A program made the position numbers and the translations under genes. DNA of 64,000 nucleotides, taken from the NCBI RefSeq assembly GCF_006440675.2, contig NZ_CP083951.1:3939501-4003500 (forward strand), written 5' to 3'. The DNA comes from Mesorhizobium sp. B2-8-5 (GTDB lineage Bacteria > Pseudomonadota > Alphaproteobacteria > Rhizobiales > Rhizobiaceae). This document shows positions 36,233 to 45,208 of this stretch, one piece after another. Numbering within the stretch: the stretch's first letter is position 1; every line of letters starts with the position of its first letter. The notes beneath the pieces are model-generated. The model worked only from the letters and a program-made list of their open reading frames with translations, was not told the origin of the DNA and made no database searches.

Positions 36233-36410
36233 CTGCGCTGCCCCTCATCTGGCTGCCGCCATCTTCTCCCCGTTGAACGGGGAGAAGGGCGCTGTTATCG
36301 CGGCTTTCGCCAATAGTCTGCGTTGCAGAAAAGGCGCCGGCGTTGCAATCGCTTCTTTCTCCCCGTTTTACGGGGCGAAATGCCCGGCAGGGCAATGAGG
36401 GGCGGCGCCG
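36233..36410. repeat. Inverted pair of palindromic repeats
   Basis: The left copy (about 36233-36289, with TTCTCCCCG-TTGAA-CGGGGAGAA) and the right copy (about 36354-36410, with TCTCCCCG-TTTTA-CGGGGCGA and GATTGCCCT-like ending GGCAATGAGGGG) face each other across about 65 bp. The outer ends GCCCCTCAT and ATGAGGGGC are complementary. It fills the alaS-GST gap between convergent genes. Confidence 0.75.
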
Positions 36411-36422
36411 AGGCTGAGCGAG

Positions 36423-37049
36423 TTACGCGACCTTTTCCGTCCGCGTAAAGCTCGGCCGTCCGGCTATTCGGGCATACCAATCCCGGATATCCGCAAAGCG
36501 CGCCAGCAGATCGCGTCCTTCCGCGACCTTGAGGAAATAGGCGACGATCGGGGCCGCATGCAGGTCCGCCAACGTCAACTGGTCCCCGAGCAGCCACGGG
36601 CCCTTAGCCTTCAGCGAGGTCAGAACCTTGAGCACCGTCTCAGCCTGGCTCAGCCCGCTGGCAATCAGTGCCTCATTCGCCGGCGTCTTTTCCAGCCGTT
36701 CGACGGCAACGTCCCAGACCATCGCGCGATAACCATAGGCGTCGAGCATGCCGATGATCTGGCCCATCCTGGCGCGGCCGCGCACGTCGGCCGGCTGCAG
36801 CGCGGGACCATCGAAGGCTTCATCGACATAGCGCGCGATTGCGCCGGTCTCGAACAGGTGAAAACCGTCATGCTCGAAGGCCGGGATGCGGCCGAAGGGA
36901 TGATGCTCCAGATACCAGGCCGGAATGCCCTCGGCGGCGAAGATGTCGAGCGGCACCAACTCGTAGCCGATGCCTTTCTCCTCCAGCGCCATTCGCGCGA
37001 TGCGCACATAGACGCTGTAGTCGGCGCCGTAGAGAGTTGGCTTGGCCAT
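36423..37049 (-). CDS. Glutathione S-transferase family protein
   Basis: 208 residues. The thioredoxin-like N-terminal domain begins LYGADYSVYVRIARMALEEKGIGYELV and has the cis-Pro segment GRIPAFEHDGFHLFETGAIARYVDEAF with the conserved Glu-Thr/Ser glutathione contact. The all-helical C-terminal domain contains LGDQLTLADLHAAPIVAYF with the family N-capping Asp. Position 10 or so offers Ser or Tyr as the catalytic residue. Substrate unknown; cytosolic. It is followed by a repeat block and is convergent with alaS. Confidence 0.93.
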   Translation of the reverse strand: MAKPTLYGADYSVYVRIARMALEEKGIGYELVPLDIFAAEGIPAWYLEHHPFGRIPAFEHDGFHLFETGAIARYVDEAFDGPALQPADVRGRARMGQIIGMLDAYGYRAMVWDVAVERLEKTPANEALIASGLSQAETVLKVLTSLKAKGPWLLGDQLTLADLHAAPIVAYFLKVAEGRDLLARFADIRDWYARIAGRPSFTRTEKVA

Positions 37050-37082
37050 TGATCAGCTCTCAATTTGCCCGTCGCAGTGTCC

Positions 37083-37112
37083 AAAAAAGCGAAGGCTCCT
37101 TGCGGAGCCTTC
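37083..37112 (-). terminator. icd: Rho-independent terminator of icd
   Basis: Read on the minus strand, GAAGGCTCC-GCAA-GGAGCCTTC forms a 9-bp stem followed by GCTTTTTT. It lies 20 bp after the icd stop. Confidence 0.9.
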
Positions 37113-37131
37113 TGTGTGCCGCAAGGTTGGG

Positions 37132-38343
37132 TTACCCCATTGCCTTCTGCAAATTCTCGTCGATCTTGTCGAGGAAGCCGGTGGTCGAGAGCCACGGCTG
37201 GTCGGGGCCGATCAGCAGCGACAGGTCCTTGGTCATGAAGCCAGACTCGACGGTCTGGATGCAGACTTTTTCCAGCGTCTCGGCGAAGCGCTTCAGAGCG
37301 GCGTTGTCGTCGAGCTTGGCGCGGTGCGCCAGGCCGCGCGTCCAGGCGAAGATCGAGGCGATCGAATTGGTCGAGGTTTCCTCGCCCTTCTGGTGCTGGC
37401 GGTAGTGGCGCGTCACGGTGCCGTGCGCGGCTTCCGCTTCCACCGTCTTGCCGTCCGGCGTCATCAGCACGGAGGTCATCAGGCCGAGCGAGCCGAAGCC
37501 TTGCGCTACGGTGTCGGATTGCACGTCGCCGTCATAGTTCTTGCAGGCCCAGACATAGCCGCCCGACCATTTCAGGCTGGAGGCGACCATGTCATCGATC
37601 AGGCGGTGCTCGTACCAGAGTTTCCGCGCCTTGAATTCGGCCTCGAACTCCTTCTCGTAGACTTCCTGGAAGATGTCCTTGAAGCGGCCGTCATAGGCCT
37701 TGAGGATGGTGTTCTTGGTCGAGAGATACACCGGGAAGTTGCGCAGCAGGCCATAGTTCAGCGAGGCGCGGGCGAACTCGCGGATCGACTCGTCGAGATT
37801 GTACATGGCCATGGCCACGCCGGCGCCCGGCGCGTCATAGACGTCATGCTCGATCACCTGGCCGTCTTCGCCGACGAACTTGATCGTCAGCTTGCCCTTG
37901 CCGGGGAAGCGGAAGTCGGTGGCGCGGTACTGGTCGCCGAAGGCATGACGGCCGACGACGATCGGCTTGGTCCAGCCCGGCACCAGGCGCGGCACGTTCT
38001 TCATGATGATCGGCTCGCGGAAGATGGTGCCGCCGAGGATGTTGCGGATGGTGCCGTTGGGCGACTTCCACATCTTCTTCAGCTTGAATTCCTCGACGCG
38101 TGCCTCGTCGGGAGTGATCGTCGCGCATTTCACGCCGACGCCGTATTTCTTGATGGCGTTGGCCGAGTCGATCGTCACCTGGTCGTTGGTGGCGTCGCGG
38201 TTCTCGATGCCGAGGTCGTAATATTCAAGCTTCAGGTCGAGATAGGGGTGGATCAGCTTGTCCTTGATGAACTGCCAGATGATGCGGGTCATCTCGTCGC
38301 CGTCGAGTTCGACGACCGGGTTCGCCACCTTGATCTTCGCCAT
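37132..38343 (-). CDS. icd: NADP-dependent isocitrate dehydrogenase
   Basis: 403 residues, the homodimeric eukaryote-like type II enzyme common in rhizobia. It oxidises isocitrate to 2-oxoglutarate with NADP in the TCA cycle. Landmarks are [21 protein letters not shown], the substrate loop [43 protein letters not shown] and the NADP-binding [13 protein letters not shown]. The start follows GGCATTC without a strong ribosome site, but the conserved N-terminus fixes it. Its own terminator follows. Confidence 0.98.
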   Translation of the reverse strand: MAKIKVANPVVELDGDEMTRIIWQFIKDKLIHPYLDLKLEYYDLGIENRDATNDQVTIDSANAIKKYGVGVKCATITPDEARVEEFKLKKMWKSPNGTIRNILGGTIFREPIIMKNVPRLVPGWTKPIVVGRHAFGDQYRATDFRFPGKGKLTIKFVGEDGQVIEHDVYDAPGAGVAMAMYNLDESIREFARASLNYGLLRNFPVYLSTKNTILKAYDGRFKDIFQEVYEKEFEAEFKARKLWYEHRLIDDMVASSLKWSGGYVWACKNYDGDVQSDTVAQGFGSLGLMTSVLMTPDGKTVEAEAAHGTVTRHYRQHQKGEETSTNSIASIFAWTRGLAHRAKLDDNAALKRFAETLEKVCIQTVESGFMTKDLSLLIGPDQPWLSTTGFLDKIDENLQKAMG

Positions 38344-38551
38344 GGAAAGAATGCCTCGTTGCTGGGGGATCTGAACGGCCTTGCCCGCATGGCTTCGGCC
38401 GGGGATGCGGAGCGTATATCAAAGGCTTTTTCAGCGCGCAAACCGCGATCCGTGCCGGAGCGGACGGGTGCCGCTGTTGTGAATGCTTCATTTTCCGGTC
38501 CGGATGTGGCAGGGGACGCCGAAACGCCGCAAACCCCGGTTACCCACAGCT

Positions 38552-39400
38552 ATGCCAGCCATCGAAAATACAGCCAAGACCGCTTCCGCCGGACCGGCCA
38601 TCATCCTGGTCGAGCCGCAGCTCGGCGAGAATATCGGCATGGTCGCCCGCGCAATGGCGAATTTCGGCCTATCCGAGCTCAGGCTGGTCAACCCGCGTGA
38701 CGGCTGGCCGAGCGAGAAGGCGCGCGCGGCCGCCAGCCGGGCCGACCACGTCATCGACGCCACCAGGGTTTTCGACGATCTGGCCTCGGCGGTCGCCGAC
38801 CTGAACTTCGTCTTCGCCACGACGGCGCGCGAGCGCGACGGCTTCAAGCCGGTGCGCGGTCCCGTGGAAGCGGGCAGGGCGCTGAGAGCACGTGTCGAGG
38901 TGGGCGAGCGTACCGGCATCCTGTTCGGCCGCGAGCGCTTCGGCCTCTATAATGACGAGGTCGGGCTCGCCGACGAGATCGTCACCTTCCCGGTCGATCC
39001 CGGCTTTTCCTCGCTCAACATCGCCCAGGCGGTGCTGCTGATGTCCTATGAATGGATGAAGTCCGGCCTCGCCGACGAGACCCGGACCAACTTCTCCGGA
39101 CCGGAGCTTGTGCCGGCGACCAAGGAGCAATTGCACAGCCTGTTCGCCTATCTGGAAAACGCGCTGGAAGCGCGAGGCTACTTCCGCCCGGAAGAAAAGA
39201 AGCCGAAGATGGTCGACAATCTGCGCGCCGTGTTGACTCGCGCGGGCTTTGCCGAGCCGGAACTGAAGGTGCTGCGCGGCATCATCTCGTCGCTCGACCG
39301 GTTTTCGCCGGCCATGCCGCGCGGCGACGGCTCGCCCGGGGACGATCCGAGACGATTGCCGGCCGGTGCACGCAGTCGCGCCAAAGACGAAGAAAGTTAA
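38552..39400 (+). CDS. trmJ: TrmJ-type tRNA 2'-O-methyltransferase (SpoU family)
   Basis: 282 residues from the ATG at 38552; an upstream in-frame ATG at 38483 adds residues without family character. SPOUT motifs are clear: ILVEPQLGENIGMVARAMANFGLSELRLVNPR (motif 1 region), FGRERFGLYNDEV, and SSLNIAQAVLLMSYEW, which forms the knotted SAM site. TrmJ methylates nucleotide 32 of several tRNAs. The C-terminal extension after residue 180 is of the TrmJ sort. It is divergent from icd. Confidence 0.9.
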   Translation: MPAIENTAKTASAGPAIILVEPQLGENIGMVARAMANFGLSELRLVNPRDGWPSEKARAAASRADHVIDATRVFDDLASAVADLNFVFATTARERDGFKPVRGPVEAGRALRARVEVGERTGILFGRERFGLYNDEVGLADEIVTFPVDPGFSSLNIAQAVLLMSYEWMKSGLADETRTNFSGPELVPATKEQLHSLFAYLENALEARGYFRPEEKKPKMVDNLRAVLTRAGFAEPELKVLRGIISSLDRFSPAMPRGDGSPGDDPRRLPAGARSRAKDEES

Positions 39401-39426
39401 AATTGGTAAGCTGTGAGCATTTGAAG

Positions 39427-39447
39427 TAACCGAATTTTATTCGGTTA
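39427..39447. other. Perfect 9-bp inverted repeat
   Basis: TAACCGAAT-TTT-ATTCGGTTA lies between trmJ and the DUF805-like gene, 35 bp before the latter's start. There is no following T-run, so it may be an operator rather than a terminator. Confidence 0.5.
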
Positions 39448-39481
39448 TACGCCATCCTGACCACAATAGTGGGGGTGGCAC

Positions 39482-40090
39482 ATGTTTTCGTCCAATATTG
39501 GTCGACTGCGCTTTTTCCTTTACTCTCTCGGCCTCGCCGTGGCCGAGACCGTGGTGATCCTTATTTGCATTGTCAGTACGATCGGCTTCGAAGGGCTGAT
39601 CAATTCGGGGCCTGGTCCGGCGCGGCAGGGCATGGCGGGCGCCGTCCTCATCGCCTCCCTCGTCTTTGTCGCGCTGCGCGGCAACATCGCCTCGCGCCGC
39701 ACCCGCGATGCCAACGGGCGCCGATGGATCCTGTGGGCCTACATCGCCCTTTCCGCCGTCTACGCGCTTTTGCAGGCGGGCGTGCTGCTGGTCGTCAAAT
39801 TCGGCGATCCCGAGAGCATTCCAGGCGGGCTGAACCTGCTTGGACTTTCGGTGTTCGGCCTCTGGTGCACGATCCTGTGGGCGAAGCCGGTCGCGGGCAG
39901 CAATATCGATGAATTGACCGATGTTTTCGATTTCGACGGTCCGCTTCCGGCACCGGCGCGTGCCGGACGCACCGTAACAGCCAGCGTGCCGGCCGCCCCA
40001 CGTGCCGCCGCTTCCGCCGCGCGCGTTCCGCCGGCACCGCAGCCTTTCGGCAGGCCGCGCCCCGCCGGCTTCGGCAAGCGCGGGATTTGA
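39482..40090 (+). CDS. DUF805-like membrane protein
   Basis: 202 residues. The start SSNIGRLRFFLYSLGLAVAETVVILICIV is like that of DUF805 proteins (small inner-membrane proteins of unknown function). Four membrane helices are visible up to about residue 135 (the others near AGAVLIASLVFVAL, LWAYIALSAVYALLQAGVLLVV and LLGLSVFGLWCTILW). The last 60 residues are an Ala/Pro/Arg-rich cytoplasmic tail. Function unknown. Confidence 0.75.
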   Translation: MFSSNIGRLRFFLYSLGLAVAETVVILICIVSTIGFEGLINSGPGPARQGMAGAVLIASLVFVALRGNIASRRTRDANGRRWILWAYIALSAVYALLQAGVLLVVKFGDPESIPGGLNLLGLSVFGLWCTILWAKPVAGSNIDELTDVFDFDGPLPAPARAGRTVTASVPAAPRAAASAARVPPAPQPFGRPRPAGFGKRGI

Positions 40091-40108
40091 GTAAGTCTTA
40101 GAGATAGA

Positions 40109-40153
40109 GCATGACGTCGTCCGAAAACCGCTTCACACTTTTCGGCACCATGC
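40109..40153. repeat. Dispersed rhizobial dyad repeat (GCATGA...TCATGC-like), copy 1
   Basis: Contains GCATGACGTCGTCCGAAAA-CCGCTTCACAC-TTTTCGGCACCATGC, an imperfect dyad around CCGAAAA/TTTTCGG. Close relatives stand at 56610-56720. This type is abundant in intergenic DNA of Rhizobiales. Confidence 0.75.
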
Positions 40154-40266
40154 CCTGGCGCCTGCGCAAAAGCTGCTCGCATTCGCCTCTTCAAGACCAC
40201 GATCATTCGCGATAGAAGCGCCGTCGGTCCAATCATGGGCCTGACGCTTCTCATGGCTGGATGACA

Positions 40267-41067
40267 ATGAGCGATCGATCAAGCCAACGCCCGATCCTGA
40301 TGTTCGATTCCGGCGTTGGCGGGCTGACCGTGCTGCGCGAGGCGCGCGTGCTGGTGCCCGATCGCCGATTCGTCTATGTCGCCGACGACGCGGCTTTTCC
40401 CTACGGCGCCTGGGAGGAACCGACGCTCAAGGATCACATACTTACGCTGTTCGGCAAATTGCTCGACCGGCTTCAGCCAGCGATTTCGGTCATTGCCTGC
40501 AACACCGCCTCGACCCTGGTGATCGATGCGCTGCGCGACAAATTCCCCGGCCATCCGTTCGTGGGCACCGTGCCGGCGATCAAGCCGGCCGCCGAACGCA
40601 CCCGCTCGGGCCTGGTATCGGTGCTGGCGACGCCGGGCACGGTGAAGCGCCAATACACGCGCGACCTGATTAGCAAATGGGCGCAGAAATGCCATGTGCG
40701 CCTGGTCGGCAGCGACCGGCTGGCCGGGCTCGCCGAGATTTACATGCGCCAAGGTTTCGTCGACGAGGAGGCCGTGCGCGCCGAAATCGCGCCCTGCTTC
40801 ATCGAGCGCGACGGCAACCGCACCGACATCGTCGTGCTCGCCTGCACGCATTATCCGTTTCTCGTCAACCGCATGCGCAAGACCGCGCCCTGGCCGGTCG
40901 ACTGGATCGATCCGGCCGAGGCGATCGCGCGGCGCGCCATGTCGCTCATCGAACCGGTCGGAGAGACATCGGGCGAGAGCGAGCCCGATCTCGCCGTCTT
41001 CACTTCCGGCAAGGTGGATTTTGCCACCAGGCGACTCATCCAGGGCTTTGGACTGACCGCGCGCTAA
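40267..41067 (+). CDS. murI: Glutamate racemase
   Basis: 266 residues from the ATG at 40267; an ATG six bases earlier (40261) is equally readable. It makes D-glutamate for peptidoglycan. The enzyme opens with [14 protein letters not shown]; catalytic cysteines are in [10 protein letters not shown] (about residue 77) and [11 protein letters not shown] (about 188-197). Length is normal for the family. A long inverted repeat begins within the stop codon. Confidence 0.96.
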   Translation: MSDRSSQRPILMFDSGVGGLTVLREARVLVPDRRFVYVADDAAFPYGAWEEPTLKDHILTLFGKLLDRLQPAISVIACNTASTLVIDALRDKFPGHPFVGTVPAIKPAAERTRSGLVSVLATPGTVKRQYTRDLISKWAQKCHVRLVGSDRLAGLAEIYMRQGFVDEEAVRAEIAPCFIERDGNRTDIVVLACTHYPFLVNRMRKTAPWPVDWIDPAEAIARRAMSLIEPVGETSGESEPDLAVFTSGKVDFATRRLIQGFGLTAR

Positions 41068-41209
41068 GGCGCGTTGAGATTCAGGTGAGGCCGGCCCGCA
41101 AATGCCAGGTTCCTGCGCTTCCGGTGCTCACGTACCTTAAGTACGCTCCGCTCCGGTTCTCGGAACCCGCCATTTTCGACTCGGCCTGACCTGAATCTCA
41201 ACGCGCCTT
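41066..41209. repeat. 144-bp near-palindrome with perfect 21-bp ends
   Basis: The outer arms 41066-41086 (starting AAGGCGCGTTGAG) and 41189-41209 are exact reverse complements. Inner arms also pair: TGAGGCCG/CGGCCTGA, GGTTCC/GGAACC and CGTAC-CTTAA-GTACG at the tip. The left arm overlaps the murI stop. It separates the convergent murI and RNB genes. Confidence 0.9.
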
Positions 41210-41219
41210 CACCCAGCCG

Positions 41220-42602
41220 CTAAACAGGCTCGAAGATGATGCTGCGCTGATCCGGGTCGGCCGAGACCAGCTTCAGGTTGAGATCGTCGCCCTGCCTGAG
41301 CCCGGAAGCCTTCACGTTGGCGACGACGGGCATGTCGGCAAGCTGCGCGCGCACGCCATGATCGACGAAGTCGGTGACGACGGCCTTGAACGTCTCGCCC
41401 TCGCGTCCCTTGAGCATGACCGCCTCGGCGAGGTCGATGGCGGCATGGTTGATCTGCGAAGCGCGGGCATCCGCACGCCCCATCACCTTCGGCAATCTGG
41501 CGAACGCGTCGGTGACGGCCTGCGGCACGGGCTGGCCGTTGGCGATCGCCAGCGTGCAGCGCACGACATAGCGGTCGGCCAGCCGCCTGAGCGGCGCGGT
41601 GGCATGCGCATAGGTCGCGGCCATCGCCTCATGCCAGGGGACGACACCCTCGTGATAGGGTTGGTAGGACGCACCGTTGCCTGCGCGGCGGATTTCCAGC
41701 ATCAGCGCGGCGTGTTTCGGATCGGCCGGATCGAGCGTGCGCTGATAGTCGCGCAGGCTGGTGGAGGCGGGCCAGGAAAGCCCAAGCGCCTGTGCCGCGT
41801 TGCGCAGTCTTTGCACCTTGGAGGCGTCCGGCCCCGACATCACCCGGAACAACCCGGTCTTGTGCGCCAGCATGGCGTCGGCAATCGCCATATTGGCGGC
41901 CAGCGAAAGTGCTGCATTGTCCTGCTCGGATTGCAGCAGCGGCCTGAAAGAAAGCCGGAACGTGCCGTCGGCAAGCTTTTCCACCTCCTGCTCGGGCGGA
42001 TCGACGCGCGAGGCGCCGCGCCGCTCTTCGTTTGCCGCCATACGCCGCGCCAGTTCCGCGAAGCCGGCTGGAACGTCCGAGGGCTGCACGCTGTCATAGG
42101 CGAGCTTCGCGCGGCTTTGGATAGTGGCCCGTTCCGCGCCGTCCAATTTCACCGCGCCGTCGCCGGCGACCCGAACCGTGAAGATGACCGAAGGGCGCGG
42201 TCCATCGGGCAACAGGCTGGCCGCAGCCTCGGCAAGCACCGGCGGGTAGAGCCCGGCCTTGCCGTCCGGCAAATAGAGCGTTTCGCCCCGGTTCCAGGCT
42301 TCGATATCAATCGCGTCGCCGTCCTCGACGAACCAAGCGATGTCGGCAATGGCATAATGCAAGAAAAGATCGCCACCGCTGGCCTCGATCGAGAACGCCT
42401 GGTCGAGATCGGTGGAACTTGCCGGATCGAGTGTTACGAAGGGCATTGCCGTCCGGTCGGCATGCTGCCCGGGCACACGCTTTGCCGCCGCCTCCGCTGC
42501 GGCAACCACAGCAGGCGGAAATCCATCCGGCACGTGGAACTCGGTGCGGATTTTGGCGAGGCCGGTGGAGAGCGCTTGTGAGGGATCGGTCAGCGATTTC
42601 AT
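41220..42602 (-). CDS. RNB-domain ribonuclease
   Basis: 460 residues, shorter than RNase II or R because only the catalytic RNB domain is present: no cold-shock or S1 domain is visible. The metal-binding aspartates are in FVTLDPASSTDLDQAF (about 54-69) and the following HYAIADIAWFVEDGD. The conserved RNA-entry and Arg/Pro segments (YLPDGKAGLYPPVL, ATAPLRRLADRYV) are intact. It is probably a processive or trimming 3'-5' exoribonuclease; its targets are unknown. The gene stands alone, convergent with murI. Confidence 0.92.
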   Translation of the reverse strand: MKSLTDPSQALSTGLAKIRTEFHVPDGFPPAVVAAAEAAAKRVPGQHADRTAMPFVTLDPASSTDLDQAFSIEASGGDLFLHYAIADIAWFVEDGDAIDIEAWNRGETLYLPDGKAGLYPPVLAEAAASLLPDGPRPSVIFTVRVAGDGAVKLDGAERATIQSRAKLAYDSVQPSDVPAGFAELARRMAANEERRGASRVDPPEQEVEKLADGTFRLSFRPLLQSEQDNAALSLAANMAIADAMLAHKTGLFRVMSGPDASKVQRLRNAAQALGLSWPASTSLRDYQRTLDPADPKHAALMLEIRRAGNGASYQPYHEGVVPWHEAMAATYAHATAPLRRLADRYVVRCTLAIANGQPVPQAVTDAFARLPKVMGRADARASQINHAAIDLAEAVMLKGREGETFKAVVTDFVDHGVRAQLADMPVVANVKASGLRQGDDLNLKLVSADPDQRSIIFEPV

Positions 42603-42776
42603 GCAACCGTCCTACACTGGCGTTCCCGACACGGGAAGGCTTGCCAGCGAAACCGCCAAGCCCGCCCGCCCGAGGGCCGGCCCCAAGCAGACCGACGGGC
42701 CGAGCCACTGCCGCTGGAACTGCCGCTTCAGCGCGGCGTTTCTTCTCACAGCAAAGGAGAAACCGGAGAAATCGCC

Positions 42777-42959
42777 ATGCCTGCCACATCACAAGCACAG
42801 CAAAAGGCCGCCGGGGCAGCACTTTCCGCCAAGCGCGGCGAGATCAAGAAAAGCGAGCTTAGGGGCGCTTCGCGCGAAATGTATGAATCGATGAGCGAGA
42901 AGCAACTCGAAGAGTTCGCCGAGACCAAACGCAAGGATTTGCCCGGCAAAAAGTCATAG
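42777..42959 (+). CDS. DUF3008 small protein
   Basis: 60 residues, basic and very polar: PATSQAQQKAAGAALSAKRG, then RGASREMYESMSEKQLEEFA. This pattern is the DUF3008 family, widespread in alphaproteobacteria and often induced by stress; function unknown. GGAGAAA lies about 10 bases before the ATG. A bidirectional terminator follows. Confidence 0.9.
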   Translation: MPATSQAQQKAAGAALSAKRGEIKKSELRGASREMYESMSEKQLEEFAETKRKDLPGKKS

Positions 42960-42978
42960 ATCGCAGCATCACATGAAG

Positions 42979-43008
42979 AAGCCCGCGGTATCGCTCGCGG
43001 GCTTGTTC
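42979..43008. terminator. Bidirectional hairpin terminator
   Basis: AAGCCCGCG and CGCGGGCTT (42979-42987 and 42996-43004) form a 9-bp stem between convergent genes. T-runs are weak on both sides (TTGTTC; CTTCTTC). Confidence 0.6.
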
Positions 43009-43027
43009 AGGTTGACTCAGCTGCCCG

Positions 43028-43228
43028 CTATCGCCACCAGCAGCGCTTCGTCTTGTAACGGACAATGTGGCGATGGCCGTGGCGCCAGACCACTCTTTTC
43101 GTCACCACGACGCGGCATACCTGCCTGTGGCCACTCCAATGCCTGGCCATGGCGGGTTCCGGCGTCATGACAGCCATGGATCCCGCCAGCACAGCGGCCC
43201 CGGTCAGGGTAAGGAAGAACTTTTTCAT
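43028..43228 (-). CDS. Small secreted cationic His/Arg/Trp-rich protein
   Basis: 66 residues with a clear signal peptide (MKKFFLTLTGAAVLAGSMAV, cleavage near AMA-RHW). The mature part of about 38 residues is very basic, with 7 or more Arg, several His and Trp, and two cysteines (RQVCRVVVTK and KRCWWR) that could form one disulfide. Such short HGHR-type exported proteins are common in rhizobia but uncharacterised. GAAAGGGA-like sequence is absent; the ribosome site is AGGAGCC about 10 bases upstream. It is divergent from rpsD. Confidence 0.75.
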   Translation of the reverse strand: MKKFFLTLTGAAVLAGSMAVMTPEPAMARHWSGHRQVCRVVVTKRVVWRHGHRHIVRYKTKRCWWR

Positions 43229-43391
43229 GGGAATTCGGGCTCCTCTGCTCCAGTCCCTTCATTAAGATGGCAGAGCAGCGCGGCTCCTTGAAAGCTACGC
43301 CGCTCTGCTGCCGGTGGCCTTCGCCACAACCGGCACCGCACGCAACGCGGGAAATGTTATCGGGTTGCGACCCACGCGGCCAGCCGTAAGC

Positions 43392-43419
43392 TTGACAGCG
43401 GTTAAATCTGTGTTTAACA
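43392..43419 (+). promoter_or_regulatory. rpsD: Probable rpsD promoter
   Basis: TTGACA (43392-43397), 16 bp, then TTAACA (43414-43419). Transcription would start near 43427 and leave a leader of about 170 bases before rpsD. Confidence 0.5.
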
Positions 43420-43429
43420 GCCCCACCAA

Positions 43430-43460
43430 CACCGGGTGGCGACGCCCGGTGGTTTCTTTT
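43430..43460 (+). promoter_or_regulatory. rpsD: Terminator-like hairpin in the rpsD leader
   Basis: CACCGGG ... CCCGGTG stem followed by GTTTCTTTT, with no upstream plus-strand gene nearby to terminate. A second perfect stem, GGGTTTTCC/GGAAAACCC, follows at 43473-43481 and 43494-43502. Together they could form an attenuator, for example for S4 autocontrol. Confidence 0.4.
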
Positions 43461-43594
43461 GACGTGTCCCGTGGGTTTTCCGTCGCTTTGCGTGGAAAAC
43501 CCTGTCAGGTCTCGAAAACGGAGGCCAGAGGAGGGCGCGTTTCCTTCGCCCGGAGCCATGGGGTTCCGGGTATATTGTTTTGAAAGGGAATGCG

Positions 43595-44212
43595 ATGAGC
43601 AAGCGCGAATCCGCGAAATACAAGATCGACCGCCGTCTCGGCGAAAACATCTGGGGCCGCCCGAAGTCCCCGGTCAACAAGCGTGAATACGGTCCCGGCC
43701 AGCACGGCCAGCGCCGCAAGGGCAAGCTTTCCGACTTCGGCCTGCAGCTGCGCGCCAAGCAGAAGCTGAAGGGTCACTATGGCGACGTTTCGGAAAAGCA
43801 GTTCCGCAAGGTCTATGAAGAGGCCAACCGCCGCAAGGGCGACACCTCCGAGAACCTGATCGGCCTGCTCGAGTCGCGTCTCGACGCGGTCGTCTACCGC
43901 GCCAAGTTCGTGCCGACCATTTTCGCCGCCCGTCAGTTCGTCAACCACGGTCATGTCAACGTCAACGGCAAGCGCACCAACATCGGTTCGTATCGCTGCA
44001 AGCCGGGCGACGTCATCGAGGTGCGCGAGAAGTCGAAGCAGCTCGTGATCGTGCTGGAATCGGTTGGTCTCGCCGAGCGCGACGTGCCGGACTACATCGA
44101 AGCCGACCACAACAAGATGATCGCGACCTTTGCTCGCGTTCCCGGCCTGTCGGACGTTCCGTTCGCCGTGCAGATGGAACCGAACCTGGTCGTCGAATTC
44201 TACTCGCGCTGA
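43595..44212 (+). CDS. rpsD: 30S ribosomal protein S4
   Basis: 205 residues from the ATG at 43595, with AAAGGGAA about 8 bases upstream. S4 binds 16S rRNA early in 30S assembly. Recognisable parts are [37 protein letters not shown], the S4 RNA-binding domain ([37 protein letters not shown]) and the tail [10 protein letters not shown]. It is monocistronic, outside the usual alpha operon, with its own terminator. Confidence 0.99.
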   Translation: MSKRESAKYKIDRRLGENIWGRPKSPVNKREYGPGQHGQRRKGKLSDFGLQLRAKQKLKGHYGDVSEKQFRKVYEEANRRKGDTSENLIGLLESRLDAVVYRAKFVPTIFAARQFVNHGHVNVNGKRTNIGSYRCKPGDVIEVREKSKQLVIVLESVGLAERDVPDYIEADHNKMIATFARVPGLSDVPFAVQMEPNLVVEFYSR

Positions 44213-44238
44213 TCGACATCAATCAGCCGCAGCATCCA

Positions 44239-44268
44239 AGGCCGCCTCTCGAGGCGGCCTTTTCTTTG
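44239..44268 (+). terminator. rpsD: Rho-independent terminator of rpsD
   Basis: AAGGCCGCCTC-T-GAGGCGGCCTT, an 11-bp stem followed by TTCTTTG, 27 bp after the rpsD stop. Confidence 0.9.
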
Positions 44269-44317
44269 TCCGCTATGTCCGCTAAGCCGGGCGCCAACAG
44301 AACGCAGGGCCGGCGCC

Positions 44318-45208
44318 ATGAATATGCTGCCAGATGTCAAAACGCTCGAGCCGATCGGCGACGAGACCGACGGCGGCTTCCATCCGCTGTTTGCCGACGT
44401 GCCGTCCTCGGTCGAGTTCAACAAGCTGCGCAAGCGGCTGTTGAGGCTGACGCGCCAGGCGATCGAGGATTTCGCCATGGTGAAGCCCGGCGAGCGCTGG
44501 CTGGTGGCGCTCTCCGGCGGCAAGGATTCCTATGGCCTGCTCGCGCTTCTGCTCGACCTCAAATGGCGCGGTCTGCTGCCGGTCGAACTGCTCGCCTGCA
44601 ATCTCGACCAGGGCCAGCCGAATTTCCCGAAGCACATCCTGCCCGATTATCTCAACGCCAACGGCATCGCGCATCGCATCGAATACCAGGACACCTATTC
44701 GGTGGTGACCGACAAGCTGCCGGAAGGCAGCACCTATTGCTCGCTCTGCTCGCGGCTGCGGCGCGGCCATTTCTACCGCATCGCGCGCGAGGAGGAATGC
44801 TCGGCGCTGGTGCTTGGCCATCACCGCGAGGACATTCTCGAGACCTTCTTCATGAACCTGTTCCATGGCGGGCGTCTCGCCGCCATGCCGCCTAAGCTCC
44901 TCAATGACGAAGGTGACGTCTTGGTGCTGCGGCCGCTCGCCTATAGTGCTGAGGCCGACCTCGAGAAATTCGCCAACGCGATGAAATTCCCGATCATCCC
45001 GTGCGATCTGTGCGGCAGCCAGGAAGGGCTGCAGCGCAACGCCATGAAGGCGATGCTCGACGACATCGAGAAGCGCATGCCGGGCCGCAAGGACACGATG
45101 ATCCGCGCCATGACCAATGTAAGGCTCTCGCATCTCCTGGACAGGAAGCTATTCGACTTCGCGGGGCTCGATGCGAATCCAGGACGAGACATTTCCGATG
45201 AAATTTGA
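44318..45208 (+). CDS. ttcA: tRNA 2-thiocytidine-32 synthetase TtcA
   Basis: 296 residues. The PP-loop ATP-pyrophosphatase motif is [13 protein letters not shown] (about 64-76). The two CxxC pairs that hold the Fe-S cluster in TtcA are CSLC and CDLC, and the family [20 protein letters not shown] block is present. It adds sulfur to cytidine 32 of certain tRNAs, using SUF-derived clusters and persulfide sulfur. It overlaps the next gene by 11 bases. Confidence 0.95.
   Translation: MNMLPDVKTLEPIGDETDGGFHPLFADVPSSVEFNKLRKRLLRLTRQAIEDFAMVKPGERWLVALSGGKDSYGLLALLLDLKWRGLLPVELLACNLDQGQPNFPKHILPDYLNANGIAHRIEYQDTYSVVTDKLPEGSTYCSLCSRLRRGHFYRIAREEECSALVLGHHREDILETFFMNLFHGGRLAAMPPKLLNDEGDVLVLRPLAYSAEADLEKFANAMKFPIIPCDLCGSQEGLQRNAMKAMLDDIEKRMPGRKDTMIRAMTNVRLSHLLDRKLFDFAGLDANPGRDISDEI

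Larger units (their letters stand above)
43229..43594. other. Intergenic region: rpsD promoter and leader
   Basis: 366 bp without a gene. It contains a promoter-like element for rpsD at 43392-43419 and two leader hairpins (43430-43460 and 43473-43502). The first 150 bp hold no recognisable signal other than the start region of the minus-strand gene. Confidence 0.55.

Noticed and set aside
35184..36395. Long minus-strand frame opposite alaS
   Set aside because: High-GC shadow frame with Arg/Ala/His-rich random composition; alaS is certain on the other strand.
37042..38700. 552-residue plus-strand frame opposite icd
   Set aside because: Antisense shadow of icd with low-complexity Val/Asp/His composition.
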